From IMG/VR virus record IMGVR_UViG_3300046455_000309, positions 1-27,563 of that record: DNA of 27,563 bases; one strand, written 5' to 3'. Numbering within the stretch: position 1 is the stretch's first letter; each line of letters begins with the position of its first letter. The stretch is from a virus. The notes under the pieces were generated by a model, which was not told the DNA's origin, did not search any database, and saw only the letters and a list, made by a program, of their open reading frames with translations. The translations under genes and the position numbers were made by a program. This document shows positions 8,541 to 14,484 of the stretch, one piece after another.

Positions 8541-8556
8541 CATGCCCGGAGGCATC

Positions 8557-9501
8557 ATGACCAGCACTTCCCGCGGTATCGACGTGTCCGCCTACCAGCC
8601 CGTACAGGACTGGGAAGCTCTCAAGTCGGGCGGCCTCGCGTTCGCGTTCGCCAAGGCGTCCGAGGGACAGACCAGCCACGACCCCAAGTTCGCGACCCAC
8701 ATCAAGGGCATCAAGGCCGCGGGCCTGGTCCCGGGCGCGTATCACTTCGCGTGGCCGAACCAGGACGCCGCGAAGGAGGCCGCGAACTACATCGCCGCCG
8801 TCAAGGCGCACGCGGGTACCGGGTTCCTGCACTGGCTCGACCTTGAGGCCTACAGCGACCGCCGCAACTACAAGGGGCGCACCGCCGCGCAGATCAAGGC
8901 GTACGCGACGGCATGGGTGGCCGCCGTGCAGAAGGCGTTCCCCGGGCAGCGCGTCGGAATCTACACGTCCGGAACGGACATCGCCGCCGGACACGTCCCC
9001 GCGGGCGTGCCCCTCTGGTACCCGGCGTACCCGGGCAGCCGCGTCGACACGTTCGCCGAGGCCGAGGCCGCGAGCAAGCCCGCCCCGTCCGGACGCGCCG
9101 TCACAATCTGGCAGTTCACGTCGACCCCGGCCCGCGGCCCGCGCGTCGACTCGAACCTCTGCTACATGTCCGCCTCGGCGCTGCGCACGTGGGCCACGGG
9201 CGACACCGCGCCGAGCACGCCCACGACGCCGAGCAAGCCGTACACCCCGCCGCCGTTCCCGCCGGGCCTCGCCCCGGGCCACAGCCAGCCGTCGGCCGTG
9301 TCGCTTCAGCGCGCGCTCAAGAAGGCCGGATGCATGTCCGCGAGCGTCGTCGAGTCGCCGCGCTACGGGCCCAAGACCCAGGGAGCCGTGGCCAGGTTCC
9401 ACAACGCGCACCCGAAGTACCGCGCCGCGGGCAGCACGCACGACGTGCAGATCGGTCCGAAGGGGTGGGCGGCCCTGTTCCGCCTCGCCTACGGCAAGTA
9501 G
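8557..9501 (+). CDS. Endolysin: GH25 muramidase with C-terminal wall-binding-like domain
   Basis: A 314-residue protein. The ATG at 8557 is chosen over the in-frame ATG at 8542 because GGAGG at 8548-8552 sits between them. Residues 7-14 (GIDVSAYQ) and 93-98 (WLDLEA, with Asp95 and Glu97) are the glycoside hydrolase 25 signatures; they act as the catalytic acids that cut the N-acetylmuramic acid to N-acetylglucosamine bond. Further GH25 phrases are FAFAKASEGQ, GAYHFAWP and GIYTSG. A Pro/Thr-rich linker lies near residues 208-235. The C-terminal 75 residues (QRALKKAGCM, YGPKTQGAVARFHNAHPKY) resemble a peptidoglycan-binding repeat. No signal peptide is present, so export depends on the holin. 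Confidence 0.93.
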   Translation: MTSTSRGIDVSAYQPVQDWEALKSGGLAFAFAKASEGQTSHDPKFATHIKGIKAAGLVPGAYHFAWPNQDAAKEAANYIAAVKAHAGTGFLHWLDLEAYSDRRNYKGRTAAQIKAYATAWVAAVQKAFPGQRVGIYTSGTDIAAGHVPAGVPLWYPAYPGSRVDTFAEAEAASKPAPSGRAVTIWQFTSTPARGPRVDSNLCYMSASALRTWATGDTAPSTPTTPSKPYTPPPFPPGLAPGHSQPSAVSLQRALKKAGCMSASVVESPRYGPKTQGAVARFHNAHPKYRAAGSTHDVQIGPKGWAALFRLAYGK

Positions 9502-9516
9502 GGCACCGCAAACGCC

Positions 9517-9543
9517 GCCCGCCCCGCACCGCGCCGGGCGGGC
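9517..9543 (+). terminator. GC hairpin between endolysin and holin genes
   Basis: GCCCGCCC (9517-9524) pairs perfectly with GGGCGGGC (9536-9543). There is no T-run. It could be a weak terminator or an RNA-stabilising processing hairpin between the endolysin stop and the holin SD at 9554-9560. Confidence 0.4.
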
Positions 9544-9569
9544 CCCCACCGTCGAAAGAGACCCCCGCC

Positions 9570-9830
9570 GTGAACCTCACCCCCACCAAGCGCGCCATAC
9601 GCACCGGGATTCAGACCCTGCTCGCCGTCGCCGCCCTGGTCCCCCTCGCCGCCGTCGCGCTCGCCGGCACCCCCGCCCTGTCGACCGCGCTCCCGTGGCT
9701 CGCCGCCGCCGCCCCGACCGCGGCCACCATCGCCGCCGGGTTCGCCCGCGTCATGGCACTCCCCACCGTCGAGGCATTCCTCGACCGTTTCGGCCTCGGC
9801 CTGGTCGACGACGGGAGCAGCGACCAGTGA
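9570..9830 (+). CDS. Holin, two membrane segments
   Basis: An 86-residue protein with a GTG start and GAAAGAG at 9554-9560. A short basic N-terminus (TPTKRAIRTG) is followed by a first hydrophobic segment near residues 15-33 (TLLAVAALVPLAAVALAG), a second near 41-62 (ALPWLAAAAPTAATIAAGFA), and a charged tail (FLDRFGLGLVDDGSSDQ). Size, topology and place right after the endolysin are those of a class II-like holin that permeabilises the membrane and frees the lysin. No sequence motif is specific for holins, so the call rests on topology and context. The stop overlaps the next GTG (GTGA). Confidence 0.8.
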   Translation: MNLTPTKRAIRTGIQTLLAVAALVPLAAVALAGTPALSTALPWLAAAAPTAATIAAGFARVMALPTVEAFLDRFGLGLVDDGSSDQ

Positions 9831-10093
9831 CCGACCCTCACTCCGCACCCACCACCGATCCGGCCGTGGCCGTGGCGCTCGCCGAGCTCCGCGGCACCGT
9901 CGCCGAAGGGTTCGCCACCGTCAACGGATCGTTGGCCCTGCTCGCGCAGCGCACCGACCAGACAGACAAGACCCTCGACGAGCACGGCAACCGCCTCGCC
10001 GCCCTCGAACGCAACCGGTGGCCGCTCCCTGCCCTCGCCGCCGTCACAGGCCTCGGAAGCCTGGCCGTGACCCTCTGGCAGTCCGCGCACTGA
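9827..10093 (+). CDS. Small tail-anchored membrane protein of the lysis cassette (XhlA-like)
   Basis: An 88-residue protein coupled to the holin by a GTGA overlap. Residues 15-65 form an amphipathic helix or coiled coil (VALAELRGTVAEGFATVNGS, then LDEHGNRLAALERNRW). Residues about 66-85 are one hydrophobic segment (LPALAAVTGLGSLAVTLW) ending four residues from the C-terminus. This is the topology of XhlA-type partners of holins, which sit on the inner face of the membrane and may set lysis timing. A second holin or antiholin role is equally possible. It is the last late gene before a strong hairpin. Confidence 0.65.
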   Translation: MTDPHSAPTTDPAVAVALAELRGTVAEGFATVNGSLALLAQRTDQTDKTLDEHGNRLAALERNRWPLPALAAVTGLGSLAVTLWQSAH

Positions 10094-10104
10094 CCGCAGC
10101 ACAA

Positions 10105-10142
10105 CGCCCCCCGCACGGCCCTCACAGGCCGCACGGGGGGCG
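10105..10142. terminator. Bidirectional terminator between the lysis genes and the GntR gene
   Basis: CGCCCCCCG (10105-10113) pairs perfectly with CGGGGGGCG (10134-10142), and a nested GGCC...GGCC pair lies in the loop. It sits between two converging genes, 11 bases after the last lysis gene and 11 bases before the regulator's stop. A short CCTTTG follows on the plus strand. It should end transcription from both sides. Confidence 0.75.
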
Positions 10143-10153
10143 CCTTTGTCGTA

Positions 10154-10906
10154 TCAGGAACGCGCCGGAACGGTGCCGTACACAGCAACCCAGCGATCCC
10201 CGCGCATCACGATGTCCGCCGTCTCGACCGGCCGCCCCGTGGCCTGGTCGTAGTACGTCCGCTCGACGAACAGCACGGCCGCGGACGGGTTGATGCCGAG
10301 CGCCGCAGCCTCGGCCCGCGTCGCACCGCGCGCCGTCACCCGCTCGACCGCCTCACCCACGTCGACCCCGATGACCCGCATCCGCGCCGAGACACCAATA
10401 CCCGCGTACGGGCCCGCCTCGGGTAGCACGATCATGGATTGCCCCGTGACCGCGATCGGCTCCCACGACGTCGCAAGCTGCACGGGCACGTCATCGGCGA
10501 GGTACACATACTCGGTCCGCATCACGGGCTCGCCCCCGCGGATACCGAGCCGCTCGGCCGTACCCGCGTCCGCGACCGCCGTCGCCGAGTCGTGGCGCCA
10601 CGTTCCGGCCGCGCCCTGCTCGGCGACGCCCTGCGCGAAGGGGGAGTCTTCCGGCCGCTTCCGGTGCCGGCGGACGAGCAGCTCGGGCGACTCGTTCCCG
10701 CGGACGTAGTGCCCGGCTCCGTGGCGAGAGATCACTAGACCGTCCTCGACCAGGACCGCGTACGCGCGGGCACCGACAGAGGGCGACACGCCATGGTCGC
10801 GGCCGAGCTCGGCCACCGAGGGAAGACGATCCCCGGGCGCGAATTCGCCGCCGACGATCCGGCCGCGGAGCTCCTCGGCAATCACGAGGTACGGCGCCGG
10901 GTCCAC
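10154..10906 (-). CDS. GntR-family transcription regulator with UTRA (HutC-type) domain
   Basis: The start is set at the second of two adjacent GTG codons (10906) because GGAGGG (10918-10913) lies six bases upstream; an upstream GTG at 10945 would add 13 residues. The product has 250 residues. The N-terminal winged helix covers PYLVIAEELRGRIVGGEFAP, GDRLPSVAELGRDHGVSPSV and GLVISRHGAGHYV, the GntR signature. The C-terminal half (RLGIRGGEPVMRTEYVYL, VLFVERTYYDQATGRPVETA) is a UTRA ligand-binding domain. KorSA-type regulators of Streptomyces mobile elements share this architecture. It is transcribed away from three small genes and likely represses them and itself through the inverted repeats at 10971-11005. 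The ligand is unknown. Confidence 0.92.
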   Translation of the reverse strand: MDPAPYLVIAEELRGRIVGGEFAPGDRLPSVAELGRDHGVSPSVGARAYAVLVEDGLVISRHGAGHYVRGNESPELLVRRHRKRPEDSPFAQGVAEQGAAGTWRHDSATAVADAGTAERLGIRGGEPVMRTEYVYLADDVPVQLATSWEPIAVTGQSMIVLPEAGPYAGIGVSARMRVIGVDVGEAVERVTARGATRAEAAALGINPSAAVLFVERTYYDQATGRPVETADIVMRGDRWVAVYGTVPARS

Positions 10907-10945
10907 CACGGGCCCTCCAAACGGGGAGTTTCGGGAGTGACGCAC

Positions 10946-10975
10946 CTGACAGAGTACGCAACACAGGTCTACTCT
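10946..10975 (+). promoter_or_regulatory. Promoter for the small-gene cassette
   Basis: CTGACA (-35, 10946-10951) and TACTCT (-10, 10970-10975) are separated by 18 bases. The -10 box overlaps the first operator arm, so bound regulator would block RNA polymerase. AGAGTA at 10951-10956 is the reverse complement of TACTCT. Confidence 0.6.
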
Positions 10976-11005
10976 TCGAGATGAGTTCCGCTCTACTCGA
11001 AGAGT
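10971..11005. promoter_or_regulatory. Inverted-repeat operator pair for the GntR regulator
   Basis: ACTCTTCGAG (10971-10980) is the exact reverse complement of CTCGAAGAGT (10996-11005). Each arm is itself a small pseudo-palindrome of the form CTC-NNN-GAG, the symmetric half-site layout that GntR dimers read. Two dimers could therefore bind 25 bases apart, over the -10 box and the transcription start of the plus-strand cassette. Confidence 0.7.
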
Positions 11006-11019
11006 CGGGGGACCCCGTC

Positions 11020-11259
11020 ATGCCCAGGACCCGTTTAAGCGTCGACACGCTGCGCTCGGCCATCGCCGAGGCCACCGGCGACGTGCCCACCGTGCACAAC
11101 CGCGGGCCGTACGTCCGTATCTACGTGGCCGCCCCCCAGGACGAGACAACGTTCCGGGAGCTGCTCGACGTGCTGCTCACCGCGGACGCGTGGGGGAGCA
11201 GCGACGGCACGGGACAGCTGCGCATGTGGGCTGCGGTCCTGACGGGGGGCGAGTCATGA
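11020..11259 (+). CDS. Small protein of unknown function, first gene of the GntR-linked cassette
   Basis: A 79-residue protein. The ATG at 11020 is preferred to the in-frame ATG at 10981 because the latter lies inside the operator region, while GGGGG at 11007-11011 precedes 11020. The sequence LSVDTLRSAIAEATGDVPTV then YVRIYVAAPQDE and FRELLDVLLTADAWGSSDGT suggests a compact alpha/beta fold. I do not recognise the family. It is coupled to the next gene by ATGA and should be repressed by the divergent GntR protein. A role in host takeover, superinfection control or defence is possible but not shown by sequence. Confidence 0.7.
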   Translation: MPRTRLSVDTLRSAIAEATGDVPTVHNRGPYVRIYVAAPQDETTFRELLDVLLTADAWGSSDGTGQLRMWAAVLTGGES

Positions 11260-11468
11260 GCCCGCGCCCGAACATCCCGCCGGCCGACGAGCTGACGTAC
11301 GCGCAGCATCAGGGATGGGCGTGCGTCTACTGCGGCGCGTCGCTCATGCAGGGGGGTGTCAGCGTGGGGCGCGCGTTTGCGCAGCTCCAGGGCGTACACA
11401 CGCTCGATATCGAGGTCTACGCCTGCAAGGTCCCGTGCAAGCGGCACACAGGAAGGCGGACGCGATGA
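11256..11468 (+). CDS. Small zinc-ribbon-like protein of unknown function
   Basis: A 70-residue protein starting at the ATG within the ATGA overlap. It contains GWACVYCGASL and, 30 residues later, YACKVPCKRHTGRR: two CxxC/CxxxC pairs and a following His, spaced like a small zinc ribbon. The middle (GRAFAQLQGVHTLDIEV) is predicted strand-rich. Similar short 'CvyCGa' proteins are common in Streptomyces mobile elements, without known function. The metal site is inferred from cysteine spacing only. It is coupled to the next gene by ATGA. Confidence 0.7.
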   Translation: MSPRPNIPPADELTYAQHQGWACVYCGASLMQGGVSVGRAFAQLQGVHTLDIEVYACKVPCKRHTGRRTR

Positions 11469-11647
11469 CTGCCGGGGTGCTCATCTGCTGCCGGTGCGAC
11501 TTCTCGATTCTGCCCAACGAGCGTCCAGCGAAGCATGTTCACGACCGACCGACGGGTGCCCCGCTGGTCGAGTTCAGCCATGCCGATGGGTGCTCTCCAT
11601 ATCCCCCGCGAGTGGCGTTGAGGAGCGCCGCGAGCGGGGCGGGGTAG
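11465..11647 (+). CDS. Small Cys/His protein of unknown function, last gene of the cassette
   Basis: A 60-residue protein, start at the ATG of an ATGA overlap. It opens with AGVLICCRCDFSIL (CCxC), and continues with KHVHDRPTGA and FSHADGCSPY, giving Cys and His residues that could hold one zinc. The function is unknown. The region after residue 48 is low complexity. It ends 35 bases before a perfect hairpin that closes the cassette. Confidence 0.6.
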   Translation: MTAGVLICCRCDFSILPNERPAKHVHDRPTGAPLVEFSHADGCSPYPPRVALRSAASGAG

Positions 11648-11682
11648 CGCTGGCCGTTCCATCCAGTCGCGCCCCGCATAGG

Positions 11683-11714
11683 ACGACCCCCGAGACGCCG
11701 GCATCGGGGGTCGT
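11683..11714. terminator. Bidirectional terminator closing the cassette
   Basis: ACGACCCCCGA (11683-11693) pairs perfectly over 11 bases with TCGGGGGTCGT (11704-11714); TCTCATTT follows on the plus strand. It lies between the last small gene and the converging minus-strand fragment at the attachment site. Confidence 0.75.
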
Positions 11715-11729
11715 TCTCATTTCCGCAGT

Positions 11730-11975
11730 TCAGGCCGCGAGTGTTTTACCCACGTTGTTCCACATCAGTGTGGCCAAAACACTCCCCTCCCCCATGCCGA
11801 GGTCAGAGAGTGCGTGGGCGAGCTGGGCTGCGCGGTCGCCGATCTCCCGGAAGTTCCGGCGGTGCGGCTCCGCCTCGCCGGTCCAAGTCGTCACGGTCGA
11901 GTCACCGTGGATCGTCCGGCCGTGCTCAAGAATGCGGCTGATCGAGAGCGGTACATCTTGCATGGTGCCGAGCAC
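11730..11975 (-). pseudogene. 5' fragment of a host acyl-CoA synthetase gene carried next to attP
   Basis: The minus strand has a complete translation start, GGGAGG (11987-11982), six bases, then GTG at 11975. It encodes 81 residues: LGTMQDVPLSISRILEHGRT, then TTWTGEAEPHRRNFREIGDR, then AAQLAHALSDLG and LATLMWNN. This is the exact N-terminus of bacterial long/medium-chain acyl-CoA synthetases (AMP-binding family), which then continue 'aeHlEay.avp.mGavlHtlN'. Here it breaks after MWNN at the centre of the attP and runs into VGKTLAA and a stop. About 86% of the enzyme is missing. Frame, start and codon pattern are intact, so this looks maintained. Integration would join it to the rest of the host gene (see findings). 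Confidence 0.85.
11739..11784. other. attP: Phage attachment site (attP) for the serine integrase
   Basis: GAGTGTTTT (11739-11747) and AAAACACTC (11776-11784) are perfect inverted arms. The CCAC / GTGG pair just inside (11749-11752 and 11771-11774) adds to the symmetry. The 46-bp span with imperfect internal dyad fits the roughly 50-bp attP of large serine integrases. The symmetry axis lies at 11761/11762 (CA on the plus strand, TG on the minus strand), the predicted crossover dinucleotide. Homology to a host gene ends just beyond this axis. It lies about 270 bases from the integrase stop, a common position. Confidence 0.8.
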
Positions 11976-12021
11976 GGCAGACCTCCCGGGGTGCGGTCGC
12001 CACATCGCGACGCGTGCCCCG

Positions 12022-12051
12022 ATTCTGCGCACATACCGCGCGGTATGTCAC
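12022..12051 (-). promoter_or_regulatory. Promoter of the captured acyl-CoA synthetase 5' end
   Basis: Reading the minus strand, GTGACA (12051-12046) and CAGAAT (12027-12022) are 18 bases apart. The expected start of transcription is about 40 bases before the GTG at 11975. The -35 box touches the last base of the integrase stop codon. An 18-bp palindrome fills the spacer. Confidence 0.5.
12031..12048. promoter_or_regulatory. Perfect 18-bp palindrome, probable TetR-type operator
   Basis: ACATACCGCGCGGTATGT is a perfect palindrome lying between the -35 and -10 boxes of the minus-strand promoter, two bases after the integrase gene. 'ATACCG..CGGTAT' dyads are typical of TetR-family operators in actinobacterial fatty-acid genes. 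It is therefore likely the host's own control site, carried along with the gene fragment. Confidence 0.65.
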
Positions 12052-13670
12052 TACCTGGCGGTAACCGGTTTGGTCTGTTCCCACGGGTCCGGCTCCCACA
12101 TCGGGTGCACGGTGATCGCGACGTTCTCGTATCCGGTCCCGTTCCGAGTGAGGGCGACTCGGCGAATGACCTTGCGCAAGATCAGGTTGCGTTCGGCGAC
12201 GTTGATCGTGTCCCACTCCGCGATCAGTCCGACCATGAGCGGGTTGAACTCGGCACGGTCGGGCAACGGCTCGACCTCGGGGACGGTGTCGAGTACGGCT
12301 TTGGCGCGGTCGCGGTCCTTGCGGATGAGCGCTGCGGCCTCTTCGTACTCCCCTTCCTCGTAGTCGCCCGGGTTGGCCGCGTGGTCGGCGCGGAGTCTGG
12401 CGAGCGCGTTGCGGTACTTGTCGACCTCGGCCTGTGCGCGGGCACGGGCGCGCATGTTCTCGGCCTGGCGGTCGGGGCCGTCGGCGCGGTCGTCGCCGAG
12501 CTCGGTCGGGGGTGCGGCGTCGATGTCGTCGGCCACCTTGTCCGCGATCCATTTGCGAACCTCGGCCTCGACGGTGTGGCGCGGTACGAGTACGCCCTCG
12601 CACGCGGTCGCTCCGGACTTCGCACGGGCACTGCACCGGTAGGCGAACCCCTTGACGTTCTCGTCTCCGCGGCGGGCCGCGTTCAGGCTCGTGCCCTTGC
12701 GGCAACCTGCGCACTTGGGGAGTCCGGTGAGTTCATAGAGGCCCGTGCGGGACCGCGGCGCGGTGTCTCGCACCACCTTGCGTCGCTGCTGGTATGCCGT
12801 CCACAGGTCGAAGTCGATGAGCTCCTCTTGGGCGCCCTGGATATACACGCGGTTGCGGCATGATCCGTCGACCTTGCGGCATCGGCAGTCGGGATCGTGG
12901 ACGATGAGCAGGCCCGCGGGAAAGCCACTGTCCATGTACCGCGTGAGGGTCTCGGTGCTCCACAGACTGTTTTGGGTGGTGCGGTGTCCGGCGGAGTTGA
13001 GTCGGCCTGTGAGCGCGGTGAATCCGTCGCCTGCCACGTAGTCGCGGTACAGGTCGGCGACGATGGGGCCGAGAGTCTCCTCGGCCTCGTACCGTTCTTT
13101 CTGGAGTACGCCCGTGGCGGCGTCGTAGCGGCGGTGCCACAGGTAGCCCCACCGTTTGCGTCCCTGGGCGGGCAACTTGAGTTTGTAGCGGCGGTGGTCG
13201 TGCGTCTCGCGCCACTGCTCGCCGGCGCGGTCGCTCTCGAACGCCCCGAATTCGAGGATCATGCCGCGCTGGAATCGGCCGATGGCGGTCGAGGCGTCGA
13301 CCGGTTCCGTGGCGGATTCGAGCTCGCCGCCCGCCTGCTGCAACCGGGCGAGCCAGAATGCGTTACCGGTGCGGTCGCGGCCGAAGCGGGAGTATCGCCA
13401 GACGGCCACGCCTCGGGCCTCGCTCGCCTCGACGCGCTCGACGCACTTGGTGATCTTCCGGCGGAAGTGCCGGCCGGACACGTCGAGGTCTTCCACCCAT
13501 GCGACGATCCGGCGCCCGGTACGCCGGGCCCATTGGGCGATCGCGTCCCGTTGGAGCTCGGGACTGATCTTCTCCTCCTTCCACGTGCTCACGCGGATAT
13601 AAGCGATCCACGGCTCGCCGTCCTCGTCGGGCGGCGAGCCGTGGAATGTGGCTGGCAGTGGTGACGTCAC
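12051..13670 (-). CDS. int: Large serine integrase
   Basis: A 539-residue protein. The N-terminal catalytic domain (residues 21-160) has WIAYIRVSTWKEEKISPELQ with nucleophile Ser28, then VAVWRYSRFGRDR with the active-site arginines, and GMILEFGAFESDRAGEQW. A recombinase domain covers about 165-300. The zinc ribbon uses Cys320, Cys323, Cys346 and Cys357 (LPKCAGCRKG ... CSARAKSGATACEG). A long coiled coil follows at about 400-465. It inserts phage DNA by attP x attB recombination. An extra cysteine cluster (DCRCRKVDGSC, 262-271) is unusual. The ATG overlaps the stop of the upstream membrane-protein gene by 4 bp. attP lies directly downstream. Confidence 0.97.
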   Translation of the reverse strand: MTSPLPATFHGSPPDEDGEPWIAYIRVSTWKEEKISPELQRDAIAQWARRTGRRIVAWVEDLDVSGRHFRRKITKCVERVEASEARGVAVWRYSRFGRDRTGNAFWLARLQQAGGELESATEPVDASTAIGRFQRGMILEFGAFESDRAGEQWRETHDHRRYKLKLPAQGRKRWGYLWHRRYDAATGVLQKERYEAEETLGPIVADLYRDYVAGDGFTALTGRLNSAGHRTTQNSLWSTETLTRYMDSGFPAGLLIVHDPDCRCRKVDGSCRNRVYIQGAQEELIDFDLWTAYQQRRKVVRDTAPRSRTGLYELTGLPKCAGCRKGTSLNAARRGDENVKGFAYRCSARAKSGATACEGVLVPRHTVEAEVRKWIADKVADDIDAAPPTELGDDRADGPDRQAENMRARARAQAEVDKYRNALARLRADHAANPGDYEEGEYEEAAALIRKDRDRAKAVLDTVPEVEPLPDRAEFNPLMVGLIAEWDTINVAERNLILRKVIRRVALTRNGTGYENVAITVHPMWEPDPWEQTKPVTAR

Positions 13671-14026
13671 TGTGCCCGTTCCTTCCGGTGTCCGTCGTCG
13701 TGCCAGATCGGCGCGTCGGCGTTCAGGGGGATTACGTTGTCCGGCCGCGTGTCGAGGTTGTCGCCCGGTCCGGGTTCTCCGTGGGTGTTCTGGTCGAGCA
13801 GGCCGCGGGCGACGTGGTCGAGGGCGCGCATGTATCCGGCGGTCTCGGCTTGCTGTATCTCTTCCTGCCGCAGTTCGTGATACATCCGGGCGTAGAGCGG
13901 TATGGAGAGCACGGCGAAGAGCAGGCCCGTGCGCGCAAGGGTGATGCTGTCGAGGTAGGTTCCCAGTCCGCCGAAGAGGATTCCGCTCGTAAGGAAGCTG
14001 TAGGCGAGGGTTCGGCGAACTGTCAT
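13667..14026 (-). CDS. Membrane protein coupled to the integrase gene
   Basis: A 119-residue protein. Two hydrophobic helices lie near residues 7-25 (LAYSFLTSGILFGGLGTYL) and 30-47 (LARTGLLFAVLSIPLYAR). A soluble helical stretch (HELRQEEIQQAETAGYMRAL) and a disordered acidic C-terminus (DNLDTRPDNVIPLNADAP) follow. Purine-rich AAAGAGAG lies about eight bases before the ATG. The stop overlaps the integrase start (ATGA), so expression of the two is tied. I do not recognise a family. Being expressed with the repressor and integrase suggests a lysogeny function such as superinfection exclusion; this is inference from context. Confidence 0.75.
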   Translation of the reverse strand: MTVRRTLAYSFLTSGILFGGLGTYLDSITLARTGLLFAVLSIPLYARMYHELRQEEIQQAETAGYMRALDHVARGLLDQNTHGEPGPGDNLDTRPDNVIPLNADAPIWHDDGHRKERAQ

Positions 14027-14040
14027 GGGAGCGCTCTCTT

Positions 14041-14484
14041 TCAGTGTTCCGCGGTGCGTTGTGCGTCTTCTGGTGGTGGGTTGCGCTGGAGTGTCTGCGT
14101 CATGGCGAGGAATAGCCGGCGCTGCTGCGCGTCGGTGATGCCGAGCTCGTCCGCGGCCTGATCGGGCGTGATGCGACGCCCGCCGGCGGGCGGGTTGTTT
14201 ACGGCGGACAGTTCGCTCGGGTTGAGGATTCCTGCGCGAACGAGTACCTCGCCGAGGGAGATATGAAGCGCTTCGGCGAGCTGCGCGAGCACTTGGGTGT
14301 TGGTGGCGCCTTGACCGGAGAGGATGCGGCTGATGGTGGCGCGTCCGATGCCGGATTCTTCGGCGAAGCGGCTTTGTCCGCCGCCTCGGATGCCGAGGTC
14401 ATATCCGCGGCTCTCTAGCTGCTGGCGGAGCCACAGCGCGAAGCTTGCGCGCGCCTGCTCGTCGGTGGGGGAAGTGCGTTCCAT
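14041..14484 (-). CDS. XRE-family repressor
   Basis: A 147-residue protein. Residues about 37-57 (QSRFAEESGIGRATISRILS) are a lambda-repressor-like HTH, followed by the usual helix TNTQVLAQLAEALHISLGEV. The C-terminal part (ITPDQAADELGITDAQQRRL) may be for dimer formation. There is no LexA-type protease domain, so induction by self-cleavage is unlikely. The -10-like TATGTT lies only about 10 bases before the ATG and no SD is visible, so the mRNA may be leaderless. It faces the early plus-strand operon and is the best candidate for the immunity repressor. The membrane-protein gene starts 14 bases downstream. Confidence 0.88.
   Translation of the reverse strand: MERTSPTDEQARASFALWLRQQLESRGYDLGIRGGGQSRFAEESGIGRATISRILSGQGATNTQVLAQLAEALHISLGEVLVRAGILNPSELSAVNNPPAGGRRITPDQAADELGITDAQQRRLFLAMTQTLQRNPPPEDAQRTAEH

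Noticed and set aside
6283-8556. Very long plus-strand open frame that runs into the endolysin gene (1072 codons)
   Set aside because: Up to 8556 it is the Arg/His/Gly-rich shadow of the minor tail and spike genes; the real gene starts at the ATG at 8557.
10981-11019. Upstream ATG for the first cassette gene
   Set aside because: It lies within the operator, has no SD, and would add 13 residues that do not look conserved; the ATG at 11020 has a G-rich SD.
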